This document shows positions 41,281 through 50,224 of a stretch of 64,000 bases of DNA, piece after piece (position 1 is the stretch's first letter; every line of letters starts with the position of its first letter). Below the pieces are notes generated by a model. The model ran no database searches, was not told the DNA's origin, and saw only the letters and a program-made list of their open reading frames with translations. Made by a program: the position numbers and the translations under genes. The stretch comes from Bog-473 sp963754445 (GTDB taxonomy: Bacteria > Actinomycetota > Acidimicrobiia > Acidimicrobiales > RAAP-2): the NCBI GenBank assembly GCA_963754445.1, contig CAVWFT010000002.1:1364001-1428000 (forward strand), in the 5' to 3' direction.

Positions 41281-42804
41281 ATGAGGGCAGACGTCAACTG
41301 GTTCGACGTGTTGTCCCACCATGCGTCGCGCACGCCCGAGAGGGCGATCACGATATTCGAGAGTCGGGCCTGCACCTATGGCGAGATGGAGCAGGCGTCG
41401 GTGGCCACGGCCGGAGGACTCTTCGAAAGAGGAGTTCGTCAGGGTGACGTGGTCGCCTTGTTGACCTACAACTGCCCGGAGTTCCTCCAAACCATCTTCG
41501 CCGCCAACTATCTCGGGGCCGCGGCCATGCCGATCAACTGGCGGCTGGCGGCTCCCGAGGTGCGCTACATCCTGGAGCATTCGGGCGCGCGGGCGCTCGT
41601 GTGCGACGAGGCCCTGCTCGGGCTGGCCGTCGAGGCGACGCGTGGCCTCGAGCCGAGCCTGATCCGCTGTTGCCTCTCGGATCAGGTGGACGAAGGGTGG
41701 ACGCGGTTCGCCGACGTCGGCGAGACTGTGGTGGCCCCGGATCGCACCTTGACCGGCGAGGAGGCGGTACACCGCCTCATGTACACGTCCGGTACGACGG
41801 GACGGCCGAAGGGCGTGATGCTGACCCACGCCAATCTCGCCTGGAAGAATCTGGCCCACATCATCGAGTTCGGGTTCACCGGTGCGGACCTCGGGCTCGC
41901 CTGCGGACCGCTGTACCACGTTGGTGCGCTCGACTTGACGACGACGTCGCTCATCGCCGCCGGCGCCACCACCATCATCCACCGGGTCTTCGACGCGGCG
42001 GCGGTCGTCGACGAGCTCGAGCGGTCCAGGGTCTCGACCGTATGGCTCGCCCCCGCCATGGTCAACGCCATCATGAGCCTGCCCGGCGTGGAGCAGCGCG
42101 ACCTGTCTTCGGTCCGCCTGATCATCAACGGTGGCGAGAAGATGCCCATCCCCTTGATCGAACGCATTCAGCGGACGTTCCCCTCCGCTTGGTTCGCCGA
42201 TGCCTATGGCATGACGGAGACGGTGTCGGGCGACACGTTCTTGGACCGAGCCAGCATCGTGACGAAGCTCGGGAGCGTCGGTCGCCCATGCCTCCACCTC
42301 GAGCTGGAGGTGTGGGACGAGGCGGGTGAGCCCGTCCCGGCCGGGGATCGCGGCGAGATCGTGATGCGGGGCCCCAAGGTGTTCAAGGGGTACTGGCGCG
42401 ATCCCGATGCCACCGAAAAAGCGTTCGAGGGTGGTTGGTTCCACACGGGCGACATCGGGGTCTACGACGAAGACGGCTACTTGTTCATCGTCGACCGTCT
42501 GAAGGACATGATCGTGTCGGGCGGTGAGAACATCGCCAGTTCGGAGGTCGAACGCGTGCTCTACGACCACGACGCCGTGCTCGAGGCGGCCGTCGTCGCC
42601 CGCTCCGACGACCGGTGGGGCGAAGTCCCTGTTGCTTTCGTGGTCGTCCGGCCCGGCGCGTCTGTCACGGCCGACGATCTCATCGCGCACTGCAACGGCC
42701 AGTTGGCCCGGTTCAAGGTGCCCAAGGCCGTCTCCTTCCTCGAGCAACTGCCACGCAATCCCTCGGGCAAGGTCCTCAAACGGGACCTTCGGTCGATGGT
42801 CTGA
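41281..42804 (+). CDS. AMP-forming acyl-CoA synthetase
   Basis: A 507-residue ANL-superfamily ligase that activates a carboxylic acid to its CoA thioester through an acyl-adenylate. Visible motifs: A3 core MYTSGTTGRPKGVMLTH, A5-like DAYGMTETVSGD, A7 GWFHTGDIGVYDEDGYL, A8 IVDRLKDMIVSGGENIASSE, and A10 with the catalytic Lys, NPSGKVLKRDL. ATG 41281 has GAGGAGG six bases upstream; GTG 41263 is rejected. It is a medium/long-chain FadD-like enzyme with no specific chain assignment. Confidence 0.93.
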   Translation: MRADVNWFDVLSHHASRTPERAITIFESRACTYGEMEQASVATAGGLFERGVRQGDVVALLTYNCPEFLQTIFAANYLGAAAMPINWRLAAPEVRYILEHSGARALVCDEALLGLAVEATRGLEPSLIRCCLSDQVDEGWTRFADVGETVVAPDRTLTGEEAVHRLMYTSGTTGRPKGVMLTHANLAWKNLAHIIEFGFTGADLGLACGPLYHVGALDLTTTSLIAAGATTIIHRVFDAAAVVDELERSRVSTVWLAPAMVNAIMSLPGVEQRDLSSVRLIINGGEKMPIPLIERIQRTFPSAWFADAYGMTETVSGDTFLDRASIVTKLGSVGRPCLHLELEVWDEAGEPVPAGDRGEIVMRGPKVFKGYWRDPDATEKAFEGGWFHTGDIGVYDEDGYLFIVDRLKDMIVSGGENIASSEVERVLYDHDAVLEAAVVARSDDRWGEVPVAFVVVRPGASVTADDLIAHCNGQLARFKVPKAVSFLEQLPRNPSGKVLKRDLRSMV

Positions 42805-42811
42805 TCCGGCA

Positions 42812-42836
42812 CACGGTCCGCCCGGCCGGGTCCGTG
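42812..42836. terminator. Possible hairpin between convergent ligase and MaoC-like genes
   Basis: CACGG (42812-42816) pairs with CCGTG (42832-42836), enclosing the self-complementary CCCGGCCGGG (42821-42830), with a short internal asymmetry. It lies eight bases after the ligase stop and 14 bases beyond the end of the convergent gene. No clear T-run follows. Confidence 0.4.
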
Positions 42837-42849
42837 GTCCCAGGCCGAT

Positions 42850-43686
42850 TCAAAAAAGCTCGGCCCTTCCGTGCCGAATGACGGCAGCTCCGGCACAATC
42901 GGCTTCGAAGGCGTACCCGTCCGACGGGTCCTCGTAGAGCGCCAGGTCCAACCGCTCGCCGAGCGGCAACGGGTTGGAGAAGCGCACCGCGATCCGGCGT
43001 AGTCGCCCGGCGTCACCGTCGGCGATAAGGTCGGCCACGCCCCGAGCACACAGTGCCAGTGCACACAGACCGTGCAGGAACGGCCGGTCCGAGCCACTGC
43101 GCCGAGCTGCCTCCTGATCGAAATGGTGTGGCGACCAGTCGCCCGAGACGTCCGCGTAGCGACGGGCCATGGCGTGGTCCACCTCGGTGCTCCATCGGGC
43201 GGCAGGGGACGCTCGGGCGGGCGCCGTGAATGCATGGTCGGGCGCGGTGATCCCCGTCGCGTCGCATTCGACCCCGAGGAAGACGGTCGACCACCATTGC
43301 TCGGCGACCAGGGTGCCCGCTCCATCGAACGTGCCATAGCGCAGGACCACGGCGGCGTTGTGTCCCACCCGTCGCGCTCCGTGACCTTCGACCCACGTGA
43401 GGAGCGGTTCGCCCGGCTCGATTCGTCGATGCAAGAGCACCTGGTGCTCACCGTGGACGCCGCTCTTCGCCGATGCCTCGAAGGGACGGGGGATCAGGGC
43501 GAGGCGGGCCTCGTTCTGGGCCGTCCACAGCCGGGCAGCCAGGGCGACCGGAGGCACGGCCGACTGATCGACGATTTCGTCGAGACCGCTGGTCGTGGCG
43601 GCGGCGAACCGCGCCAGCCACGGGGCGTCGACGCGTCCGTCGAAGGGTCCGACTCGTTGTCCGAGGACAACCGCCGCCCGGCTCAC
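42850..43686 (-). CDS. Double-hotdog MaoC-like dehydratase
   Basis: A protein of about 278 residues if GTG 43686 is the start; no ATG fits. The N-terminal hotdog (VVLGQRVGPFDGRVDAPWL) is of the FAS1-DH/MaoC-N kind. The C-terminal hotdog has DVSGDWSPHHFDQEAARRSG and FLHGLCALALCA, aligned with the hydratase-2 motif in which Asp and His act (D-x-N-P-x-H). Here the Asn is replaced, reading DWSPHHF. It would hydrate an enoyl-CoA. The start is uncertain because no ribosome site is visible. Confidence 0.72.
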   Translation of the reverse strand: MSRAAVVLGQRVGPFDGRVDAPWLARFAAATTSGLDEIVDQSAVPPVALAARLWTAQNEARLALIPRPFEASAKSGVHGEHQVLLHRRIEPGEPLLTWVEGHGARRVGHNAAVVLRYGTFDGAGTLVAEQWWSTVFLGVECDATGITAPDHAFTAPARASPAARWSTEVDHAMARRYADVSGDWSPHHFDQEAARRSGSDRPFLHGLCALALCARGVADLIADGDAGRLRRIAVRFSNPLPLGERLDLALYEDPSDGYAFEADCAGAAVIRHGRAELF

Positions 43687-43783
43687 CGGGTCGCGGCCGG
43701 GTCGTGGGAAGAGCCTCTGCCTGCAATGGGAATTGCAAACAGCGGATGTTCCGAGGGGTCGCAGGACGGAGTGCGCATGTTTT

Positions 43784-43811
43784 TTGAATTCGGTGTCAGA
43801 TTCGATATTTT
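43784..43811 (+). promoter_or_regulatory. AT-rich promoter of the 43.9-52 kb operon
   Basis: TTGAAT (43784-43789), a 16-base spacer and TATTTT (43806-43811) stand in the most AT-rich stretch of the window, about 50 bases before ATG 43863. The spacer contains TCGGTGTCAG (43790-43799), whose complement CTGACACCGA is identical to bases 12548-12557 in the ABC-operon promoter. Confidence 0.5.
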
Positions 43812-43862
43812 GTCGTGACGTCGGGTGTAGGCGATCTCGCTCGACCTGAGAGGACCTTCTTG

Positions 43863-45059
43863 ATGGTGGATCGACCGGGCCCAGACGCCCCATGGATCTT
43901 CGACTTCGACAATCACTACTACGAAGCCACGGACGCGTTCACGAGATACCAGGATCCCGCGCTGAGGAATCGCGGCGTGCGCTGGGCCGACATCGACGGC
44001 CGACGGCGTCTCCTGGTAGGCGGAACCATCAACTCCTACGTTGCGAATCCGACCTTCGACCCCGTGTCCAAGCCCGGTGCGCTCTACGACTGGTACCGAG
44101 GCAACCCGCACCGCCAGGAGATCAGAGACGCTTTCGGGGAGCTCGAGCCGCTGCGCCCCGAGTACCAGCAGCGCGACGTCCGCCTCGCGACGATGGACGC
44201 ACAGATGGTTGCGGGGACGATTCTCTTTCCCACGCTGGCGGTTGGACTCGAGGAGCCGTTGAAGGGGGATCCGGACGCGTGCGCCAGCGTGTTCCGCGCC
44301 TTCAACCGCTGGCTCGAGGACGACTGGGGGTTCGCCTACGAGGGCCGGATCTTCGCGGCGCCCTATGTGACGTTGCTCGACCCCGTGGCGGCGGCCCACG
44401 AGCTGCGCCGAGTGCTCGACGCGGGAGCAATCGTCGTCAATGTGCGCAGCGCGCCGGTCCCGGTCCCTGGTGGATACCGGTCGCCCTTCGACCCCCTGTA
44501 CGACGAGTTCTGGGGCCTGGCCGCCGAATCGGGGGTGATCGTGGCCACCCATGCTGGCATCGAGGGGTATGACGCCATCGTCCAGATGTGGGAACCCGGC
44601 GGCGCTGAGAGTTCGTTGTTTCGCTCACCGTTGCGCAACATCGTGACCAAGGGTCGGGCAGTGAGTGACTTCTACGGCGCGGCGATCTGTCACAAGATCT
44701 TCGAGCGATTCCCGCAGCTTCACATGGCCAGCGTCGAGAACGGGGCGGCCTGGGTGCCCGGCCTTCTCCACGGGCTCGACGACGCCGCCAATCGGAACCC
44801 CAATTTCTTCGCCGTGCATCCCCGTGAAGTCTTCGGCGAGCACGTCTGGGTCACGCCCTTCTGGGAGGATCGTGTGAGTGAGCTCATCTGCGATGTCAGC
44901 GTCGATCGGCTCTTGTTGGGATCGGACTGGCCCCACGCCGAGGGAACCCGGCAGCCCTCGGACTTCATCAGCGAAGCTCTGGCGGACCTTGCGCCCGATG
45001 CGGTGCGCAAGGTCGCTCGCACGAACGCCACCGAGCTCCTCGGCTCGGCTCTGGACTGA
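43863..45059 (+). CDS. Amidohydrolase-family metal hydrolase (copy 3)
   Basis: A 398-residue amidohydrolase-2 protein, first gene of a long operon. FDFDNHYYEATDAF has DNH in place of the DxH metal motif, VIVATHAGIEGYD supplies a barrel His, and LLLGSDWPHAEGT the C-terminal Asp and His. ATG 43863 has GAGAGGA about eight bases upstream. Thirteen bases separate it from the TetR gene. As with the other two copies, chemistry may be hydrolysis, hydration or decarboxylation; its position upstream of a CoA ligase suggests that it releases a carboxylic acid for activation (inference). Confidence 0.87.
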   Translation: MVDRPGPDAPWIFDFDNHYYEATDAFTRYQDPALRNRGVRWADIDGRRRLLVGGTINSYVANPTFDPVSKPGALYDWYRGNPHRQEIRDAFGELEPLRPEYQQRDVRLATMDAQMVAGTILFPTLAVGLEEPLKGDPDACASVFRAFNRWLEDDWGFAYEGRIFAAPYVTLLDPVAAAHELRRVLDAGAIVVNVRSAPVPVPGGYRSPFDPLYDEFWGLAAESGVIVATHAGIEGYDAIVQMWEPGGAESSLFRSPLRNIVTKGRAVSDFYGAAICHKIFERFPQLHMASVENGAAWVPGLLHGLDDAANRNPNFFAVHPREVFGEHVWVTPFWEDRVSELICDVSVDRLLLGSDWPHAEGTRQPSDFISEALADLAPDAVRKVARTNATELLGSALD

Positions 45060-45072
45060 CGGGACCCGGCAC

Positions 45073-45747
45073 GTGGCAACGCGAGGCTCGGATGCGAAGG
45101 TCCAGGGCCCGGCGACGCGCAAAGGGGCCGAGACACGAGCCCGGTTGCTCGCGGCCGCCAAGGATGTCTTCGAACGCCATGGGTTCTTGTCGGTCCGAGT
45201 CTCGGACATCACCGCCTCAGCGGGTATATCGCACGGGACCTTCTACCACTACTTCGATTCCAAGGGAGCCATCTTCAGGGAACTGGCGCGCGATCAGGAG
45301 CGCAGTCTCGTCGCTGGGTCCGAGGATCGGAACGGCCCACCCATCGTGACACGCTCGCCGCGAGCCGGGATCCGCGAAGCACATCGCAACTACCTCGGAC
45401 GCTATCGAGACGAGGCCGCGATCATGGGAGTGATCGAGCAGGTCTCCCGCTATGACGCCGACGTCAACGAGGCGCGCCTGGCCACCCGACAGCATTTCGC
45501 CGAGACGTCAGCCCGTACCTGTAGGCGACTCCAGGAGTCTGGACTGGCCGATCCGAAGGTCGACCCCGTCGTCGCCGCCGATGCCCTCGGAGCGATGGTC
45601 GGGCGCTTCGCCGAGCTCTGGCTCGTGCAGGGGTATCGCGACTACGAGTTCGAGAAGGTCGTCGAGCAGCTGGGTCTGCTCTGGGCGAACGCTTTGCGAC
45701 TTCCCGAGGACGACGTCGCCGCAACGGGTCCGGATCGCGCCTCGTGA
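45073..45747 (+). CDS. TetR-family regulator, first of a paralogous pair
   Basis: A 224-residue TetR protein starting at GTG 45073. The DNA-binding domain reads TRARLLAAAKDVFERHGFL, then DITASAGISHGTFYHYFDSK. The C-terminal half contains MGVIEQVSRYDADVNEAR and ADALGAMVGRFAELWLVQGY, nearly identical to the TetR at 48667, so the two arose by duplication. It is embedded in the operon: 13 bases after the amidohydrolase and overlapping the next ligase by GTGA. Regulation of this operon by the pair, perhaps as a heterodimer, is inferred. Confidence 0.9.
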   Translation: MATRGSDAKVQGPATRKGAETRARLLAAAKDVFERHGFLSVRVSDITASAGISHGTFYHYFDSKGAIFRELARDQERSLVAGSEDRNGPPIVTRSPRAGIREAHRNYLGRYRDEAAIMGVIEQVSRYDADVNEARLATRQHFAETSARTCRRLQESGLADPKVDPVVAADALGAMVGRFAELWLVQGYRDYEFEKVVEQLGLLWANALRLPEDDVAATGPDRAS

Positions 45748-47357
45748 CGACCGTGGCCGAATTGCTCCTGCGGCGCAGCGACGATGATCGACCTGCTCTG
45801 CTCTTCGAGGATCAGCAATGGACCTATCGCGCCCTCCTGGAGGAGGGTCGCCGTCGTGCCGCGCTCTTCGGGCAACTCCACGTGGGCGATCGGCCACCGC
45901 ACATCGGCGTGCTTCTCGACAATACGCCCGAGTACATCTTCTGGCTCGTCGCGGCCGGTCTCTCGGGCGCAGTTGTCGTCGGCATCAACTCGACCTATCG
46001 GGGTGAGCAACTGGGTCACCTGATCTCACACACCGACTGCGAGGTCGTCGTGTCGGGGAGCGATCATCAGACCCTGCTCGAGGGCGCGGGTGAGGTCGTC
46101 CACGCCGACCACCTCCTCCTTGTCGACTCCGCGCAGTATCGGGATCGGCTCGAGTCCGTCAGCCCGGAGGATGGCGCGACGGTCGTCGAAGACGACCTGT
46201 TTCTCCTCATCTTCACCTCGGGCTCCACCGGCCTCCCCAAGGCGGTCCGCTGCACGCAGGGCAGGTTCGCCCGCACCGGGGCTCATGTCTCCACCATCTG
46301 CGAGGAGACGGCCGACGACGTCGTCTATTGCCCGCTCCCGTTCTTTCACTCGTCGTCGCTCTTCTCTGGGTGGGCCGGCGCCCTCACCGTCGGAGCGCCG
46401 ATCGCCATCCGAAGGAAGTTCTCCGCCTCGGGCACGCTTCCGGATCTCCGCCGTCATGGGGCGACGATGCTCACCTATACCGGCAAGGTTCTCAACTACA
46501 TCCTCTCGGTACCCGAACAACAGGACGACGTGGACAACCCCCTCCGGCTCGCCCTGGGCAACGAGGCGTCCATGAGCGACATCAGGGAATTCGCCCGGCG
46601 ATACGGGTGCACGGTGCGTGATTCGTACGGATCGACCGAAGGCATGATCATCGTCCGTCGGGACCCCACGATGCCCGAAGGCGCGCTGGGTTCGGCCAAC
46701 GAGTCAGTCAAAGTGCTCGACCCGGACACGTTGCTGGAGTGCCCACCGATTGCTCGGGACGCCAATGGGGCGATCACCAATCTGGAAGCGGCCACCGGCG
46801 AGCTCGTCGAGACCGGCCCCACTGCGGGCTTCGAGGGGTACTACAACAATCCCGACGCGACGAGCAGCCGGTTTCGAAACGGCTGGTACTGGTCCGGCGA
46901 CCTGGCCTACCGGGATGACGAAGGGTGGTTCTACTTTGCCGGGCGGTCGAACGATTGGCTCCGGGTGGACGGCGAGAATTTCGCGGCCGCACCCGTAGAG
47001 GCCATCCTGGGGCGCAGTCCGGACATCCGAACGGCCGTCGTCTATGCGGTCCCGGATGATCCGGTGGGGGACCGAGTGATGGCGGCAATCGAACTCACAC
47101 GCGAGGTGACATTCGATCCGGTCGCCTTCGACTCGTTCTTGTCCGAACAACCCGACCTCGGTCCGAAGTGGGTCCCCGCCTTCGTACGGATCGCGGCCGA
47201 GTTGCCCAAGCTGGCGAGCATGAAGGTGGACAAGACCACGCTGCGCGGGGACTCCTGGCTCGTCGGCGACGTGTACTGGCGCCCGTCACGAGGAGAGACG
47301 TTGCGGCCTCTCACCGAATCCGATCGACAGGCCATGGCTCACCTGTTGCGAACCTGA
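45744..47357 (+). CDS. Acyl-CoA synthetase, FadD17-like
   Basis: A 537-residue ANL ligase. Motifs: LIFTSGSTGLPKAVRCTQGR (A3), DSYGSTEGMIIVRRDP (A5), GWYWSGDLAYRDDEGWFYFA (A7), and a C-terminal LASMKVDKTTLRGD segment with the catalytic Lys region. The CTQGR extension after A3 and the GSANESVKVLDPDT stretch are those I associate with mycobacterial FadD17, a ligase linked to sterol side-chain genes; this is from memory and not verified. GTG 45744 overlaps the TetR stop. It would feed the acyl-CoA dehydrogenase that follows. Confidence 0.88.
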   Translation: MTTVAELLLRRSDDDRPALLFEDQQWTYRALLEEGRRRAALFGQLHVGDRPPHIGVLLDNTPEYIFWLVAAGLSGAVVVGINSTYRGEQLGHLISHTDCEVVVSGSDHQTLLEGAGEVVHADHLLLVDSAQYRDRLESVSPEDGATVVEDDLFLLIFTSGSTGLPKAVRCTQGRFARTGAHVSTICEETADDVVYCPLPFFHSSSLFSGWAGALTVGAPIAIRRKFSASGTLPDLRRHGATMLTYTGKVLNYILSVPEQQDDVDNPLRLALGNEASMSDIREFARRYGCTVRDSYGSTEGMIIVRRDPTMPEGALGSANESVKVLDPDTLLECPPIARDANGAITNLEAATGELVETGPTAGFEGYYNNPDATSSRFRNGWYWSGDLAYRDDEGWFYFAGRSNDWLRVDGENFAAAPVEAILGRSPDIRTAVVYAVPDDPVGDRVMAAIELTREVTFDPVAFDSFLSEQPDLGPKWVPAFVRIAAELPKLASMKVDKTTLRGDSWLVGDVYWRPSRGETLRPLTESDRQAMAHLLRT

Positions 47358-47441
47358 CGTGCCTTCCACGCCGACGAACGAAGAGAAGCCTCATGGTGCT
47401 CGGACCCGAGCTGCTCGGGTGAGCCGACGGACGAGGCGCTC

Positions 47442-48674
47442 GTGAATTCCGATCTGCGCGCCGGGGCGGAGGAGGTACGCGCTGTGTTTCTTCCGCGCGT
47501 TGAGGCGTGGTTCGAAGAGCACGCGCCGCGTCAGGGTGCGCCCGACGACTTCTCGGCCAGCCACATCGTCAGCGGGACCACGGTGCCCGAGTTCCAGCAT
47601 CGCGAGCGTGAGGCCTTCGATACCGCCCGGTCCTGGCAGGCCGGTCTCTTCGAAGCCGGCCTCGCCGGGCGGTCCTGGCCTGTGGCCTACGGCGGCCTCG
47701 GGGCACCGGCCTGGCAGGACGAAGCGGTCGCCGAAGTGCAGTCCCGCTACGGCGTGTCCACGAAAATGCTTGCGGTCGCCCTCGAGATGCTGCCCGGAGT
47801 CCTCTTCACCCATGGCACCGACGAACAGCGCACCCTGTTCCTACCCGCCGTGCTGCGAGGAGACCAGGGTTGGTGCCAGCTGCTCTCGGAGCCCGACGCC
47901 GGTTCTGACCTCGGGGGCGTTCGGACGAGTGCGACACCGGTCGAAGGTGGCTGGACGGTGCGCGGGCAGAAGGTATGGACCTCGGTTGCCGGCTGTGCGT
48001 CCTATGCGTTGCTCTTGGCCCGGACGTCCGATGCGCCCGGTCTTGCCGGAGTGTCCTGTTTCATTCTCGACATGTCCGATCCCGGAGTGGACGTTCGACC
48101 GCTGCGGCAGATGTCCGGCGGCTACCACTTCAACGAGGTCTTCCTGAGCGAGGTCTTCGTGCCCGCGGCATGGCTGGTCGGATCCCTCGGCGGTGGACGC
48201 CAGGTGCTGCAGACGATGCTGGCCAGCGAACGCGCCGCAATCGGCGGCGGCACGAGCGCCCGTGGCGCGGGTCAGTTGCGGGCTTTGGCGGAGCGGACGG
48301 GCCGGTCCCGCCAGCCGATCGTGCGGCAACTCGTGGCGGAGGCGGTGGGCCGAGAGCGCGTGCTCGACGTTCTGGTCGGGAGGGTCGCCGCCGGGCACCC
48401 AGTCCCGGCCGGTGGATCCATCACGAAGTTGCTCTATTCCGAGCACGCTCGGCGCACGGCTGATGCAGCCATGACGATCCTTGGACCCTCGGGCATCATC
48501 GGTGCGGGACAGGATTCCTTGCATTGGATCGATCGACTGCTCTTCGCCCCGGGTCTTCGCCTGGGTGGCGGGACCGACGAGATCCAGCGGAACGTGATTG
48601 CCGAGCGAGGGCTCGGGCTACCCCGCGAACCGCGTCCGATGCCGGCGCCATCGGGTGGGTCAGTCGGTGCGTGA
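47442..48674 (+). CDS. Acyl-CoA dehydrogenase, FadE type with altered catalytic position
   Basis: A 410-residue acyl-CoA dehydrogenase. It shows LLSEPDAGSDLGGVRTSATP, the WTVRGQKVWTSVAG strand, and C-terminal LGGGTDEIQRNVIAERGLGL. In MCAD-type enzymes the last block has Glu before Gly-Thr; here it is Gly (GGGT). Many mycobacterial FadE subunits share this change and either use a base elsewhere or pair with a second subunit. GTG 47442 starts the gene 84 bases after the ligase. Its stop overlaps the next TetR. Confidence 0.9.
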   Translation: MNSDLRAGAEEVRAVFLPRVEAWFEEHAPRQGAPDDFSASHIVSGTTVPEFQHREREAFDTARSWQAGLFEAGLAGRSWPVAYGGLGAPAWQDEAVAEVQSRYGVSTKMLAVALEMLPGVLFTHGTDEQRTLFLPAVLRGDQGWCQLLSEPDAGSDLGGVRTSATPVEGGWTVRGQKVWTSVAGCASYALLLARTSDAPGLAGVSCFILDMSDPGVDVRPLRQMSGGYHFNEVFLSEVFVPAAWLVGSLGGGRQVLQTMLASERAAIGGGTSARGAGQLRALAERTGRSRQPIVRQLVAEAVGRERVLDVLVGRVAAGHPVPAGGSITKLLYSEHARRTADAAMTILGPSGIIGAGQDSLHWIDRLLFAPGLRLGGGTDEIQRNVIAERGLGLPREPRPMPAPSGGSVGA

Positions 48675-49365
48675 ACGCGTGTCGGCGCGACCAGCTGAGC
48701 CGCTCGCCGGGGCTGAACCGGGGACGGGTCCCGCCGCGGGTCCGCGGACGCGTAAGGGAGTCCGCACCCGGATGCAGCTCCTGGAGTCGGCGCGGAACGT
48801 TTTCGAGCGCGATGGGTTCCTCAATGCCCGCATCGTCGACATCACCGACGGGGCTGGCCTTGCGGCGGGATCGTTTTACCACTACTTCGAATCCAAGGAG
48901 CAGATATTCCGCGAGGTGGCGCGGATGCAAGAAGAGCGCCTCACGGCTCCTCCCGTCCGGGCTTCCCTCCGAGTCGCGCCGAGTTCTCCGTGGGAGCGGA
49001 TTCGTCGCGCCAACCGTCGCTACCTGGAGCGGTATCGCGATCATGCCCAGTTGATGGGAGTAATCGAACAAGTCTCTCGGTACGATGCCGACGTCAACGA
49101 GGCGCGCATGGCGACAATGCGCCACTTCGTGGCGAGGGCGGAGAAGGCGGTCGTCGAACTCCAACAGCGCGGCCTGGCCGACGAGCGACTCGACCCATCC
49201 ATGGCTGCCGATGCCCTCGGCGCCATGGTGGCTCGCTTCGCCGAGCAATGGTTGGTCCAGGGCTATGGGACCTACGAATTCGAGCAAGCCGTGGACCAAC
49301 TGACCCGGCTGTGGGGCAACGCATTGGGACTTCCCATGGAGACGGAGGACGCGTGGACGCAGTGA
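48667..49365 (+). CDS. TetR-family regulator, second of a paralogous pair
   Basis: A 232-residue TetR protein starting at GTG 48667 (GTG 48679 is possible). The DNA-binding domain reads TRMQLLESARNVFERDGFL, then DITDGAGLAAGSFYHYFESK. Its C-terminal half, MGVIEQVSRYDADVNEAR and ADALGAMVARFAEQWLVQGY, matches the TetR at 45073 closely, while the recognition helices differ (AGLAAGSFYHYF against AGISHGTFYHYF). It overlaps genes at both ends. Different DNA or ligand specificity of the two paralogues is an inference. Confidence 0.9.
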   Translation: MRERVSARPAEPLAGAEPGTGPAAGPRTRKGVRTRMQLLESARNVFERDGFLNARIVDITDGAGLAAGSFYHYFESKEQIFREVARMQEERLTAPPVRASLRVAPSSPWERIRRANRRYLERYRDHAQLMGVIEQVSRYDADVNEARMATMRHFVARAEKAVVELQQRGLADERLDPSMAADALGAMVARFAEQWLVQGYGTYEFEQAVDQLTRLWGNALGLPMETEDAWTQ

Positions 49366-50186
49366 GCGGGGACACGGTGGCGGCGAGCGACCGGACGGAC
49401 GTCCTCTTCGCCCGTGAGGGTGACCATCTCTCCCCGACCGTGTGTGCGGTCGGTCCGTGGCGTCCCGATGCGGCGCACGGATCCGCCGTGGCCGCGCTCT
49501 TTGGTGCGGCGCTGGAAGATTCCGAGATGACGGTCGCCCGGGTCACCATGGACATTCTCGGCGCCGTGCGGCTGAAGACTTTGCGCTTGGAGGTCGGCGA
49601 CGTCCACGGCGGCCGCCGCGTGCGCCGTCGCAGTGCGGTCCTGTTCGACGACGAACGACCGGTGGCTCGGGCGACTGCGCTGTACATGAACGGGGCACCG
49701 ATTGAGGTGCCGGCGCCGTCGATCGAGACGGGAGGTCGAGCTCAGCCGACAACGCCTCCCGCTGAGCTCGCGCTCCTGCCGGAGTCTCGGGCCGGATGGC
49801 CCGGGTTCGAGAATCGGGCCATGGCGCTTCACACCACGGGTGACCGCCGCACCGTCATGCGGGGATGGTTTCGCCTCCTCGTTCCCGCATTGGACGACCA
49901 TCCGGTGAGTGGTGTGCAAATGGCACTGGCGGCCGCCGACTACACCTCGGGCGGAACGCTGCTCGTCGTGTCGATGAAGCGATTCATGTTCCAGAGCACG
50001 GACCTCACGGTCAACCTGGCCCGCCGTCCTAGGGGCGACTGGATCGGCTTGGCCGCCGGGCCATCGATCGTGGCCGAAACGGGAGTCGGCATCGCCGCAT
50101 CGATGCTCCATGACGAGGAAGGGGTCTTCGGGCGCTGCGCCCAGACCCAGTTGGTCGAGCCGCTTCCCGAGGGACCGCTCAAGTAG
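49353..50186 (+). CDS. TesB-like double-hotdog acyl-CoA thioesterase family protein
   Basis: A protein of about 277 residues. The first hotdog has DAAHGSAVAALFGAALED and VARVTMDILGAVRLKTLRLE, the TesB/YbgC-like 'ligand loop then long strand' pattern. The second has ADYTSGGTLLVVSMKRFMFQ and LARRPRGDWIGLAAGPSIVA. Such proteins hydrolyse or bind acyl-CoA. GTG 49353 has GGAGG four bases upstream; GTG 49362, overlapping the stop as GTGA, is an alternative. In the operon it could release free acid or salvage CoA from dead-end intermediates. Confidence 0.8.
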   Translation: MDAVSGDTVAASDRTDVLFAREGDHLSPTVCAVGPWRPDAAHGSAVAALFGAALEDSEMTVARVTMDILGAVRLKTLRLEVGDVHGGRRVRRRSAVLFDDERPVARATALYMNGAPIEVPAPSIETGGRAQPTTPPAELALLPESRAGWPGFENRAMALHTTGDRRTVMRGWFRLLVPALDDHPVSGVQMALAAADYTSGGTLLVVSMKRFMFQSTDLTVNLARRPRGDWIGLAAGPSIVAETGVGIAASMLHDEEGVFGRCAQTQLVEPLPEGPLK

Positions 50187-50224
50187 GTTGGCCTGATGAC
50201 CATCTTCTCGGAAGGGGTGTTCCG

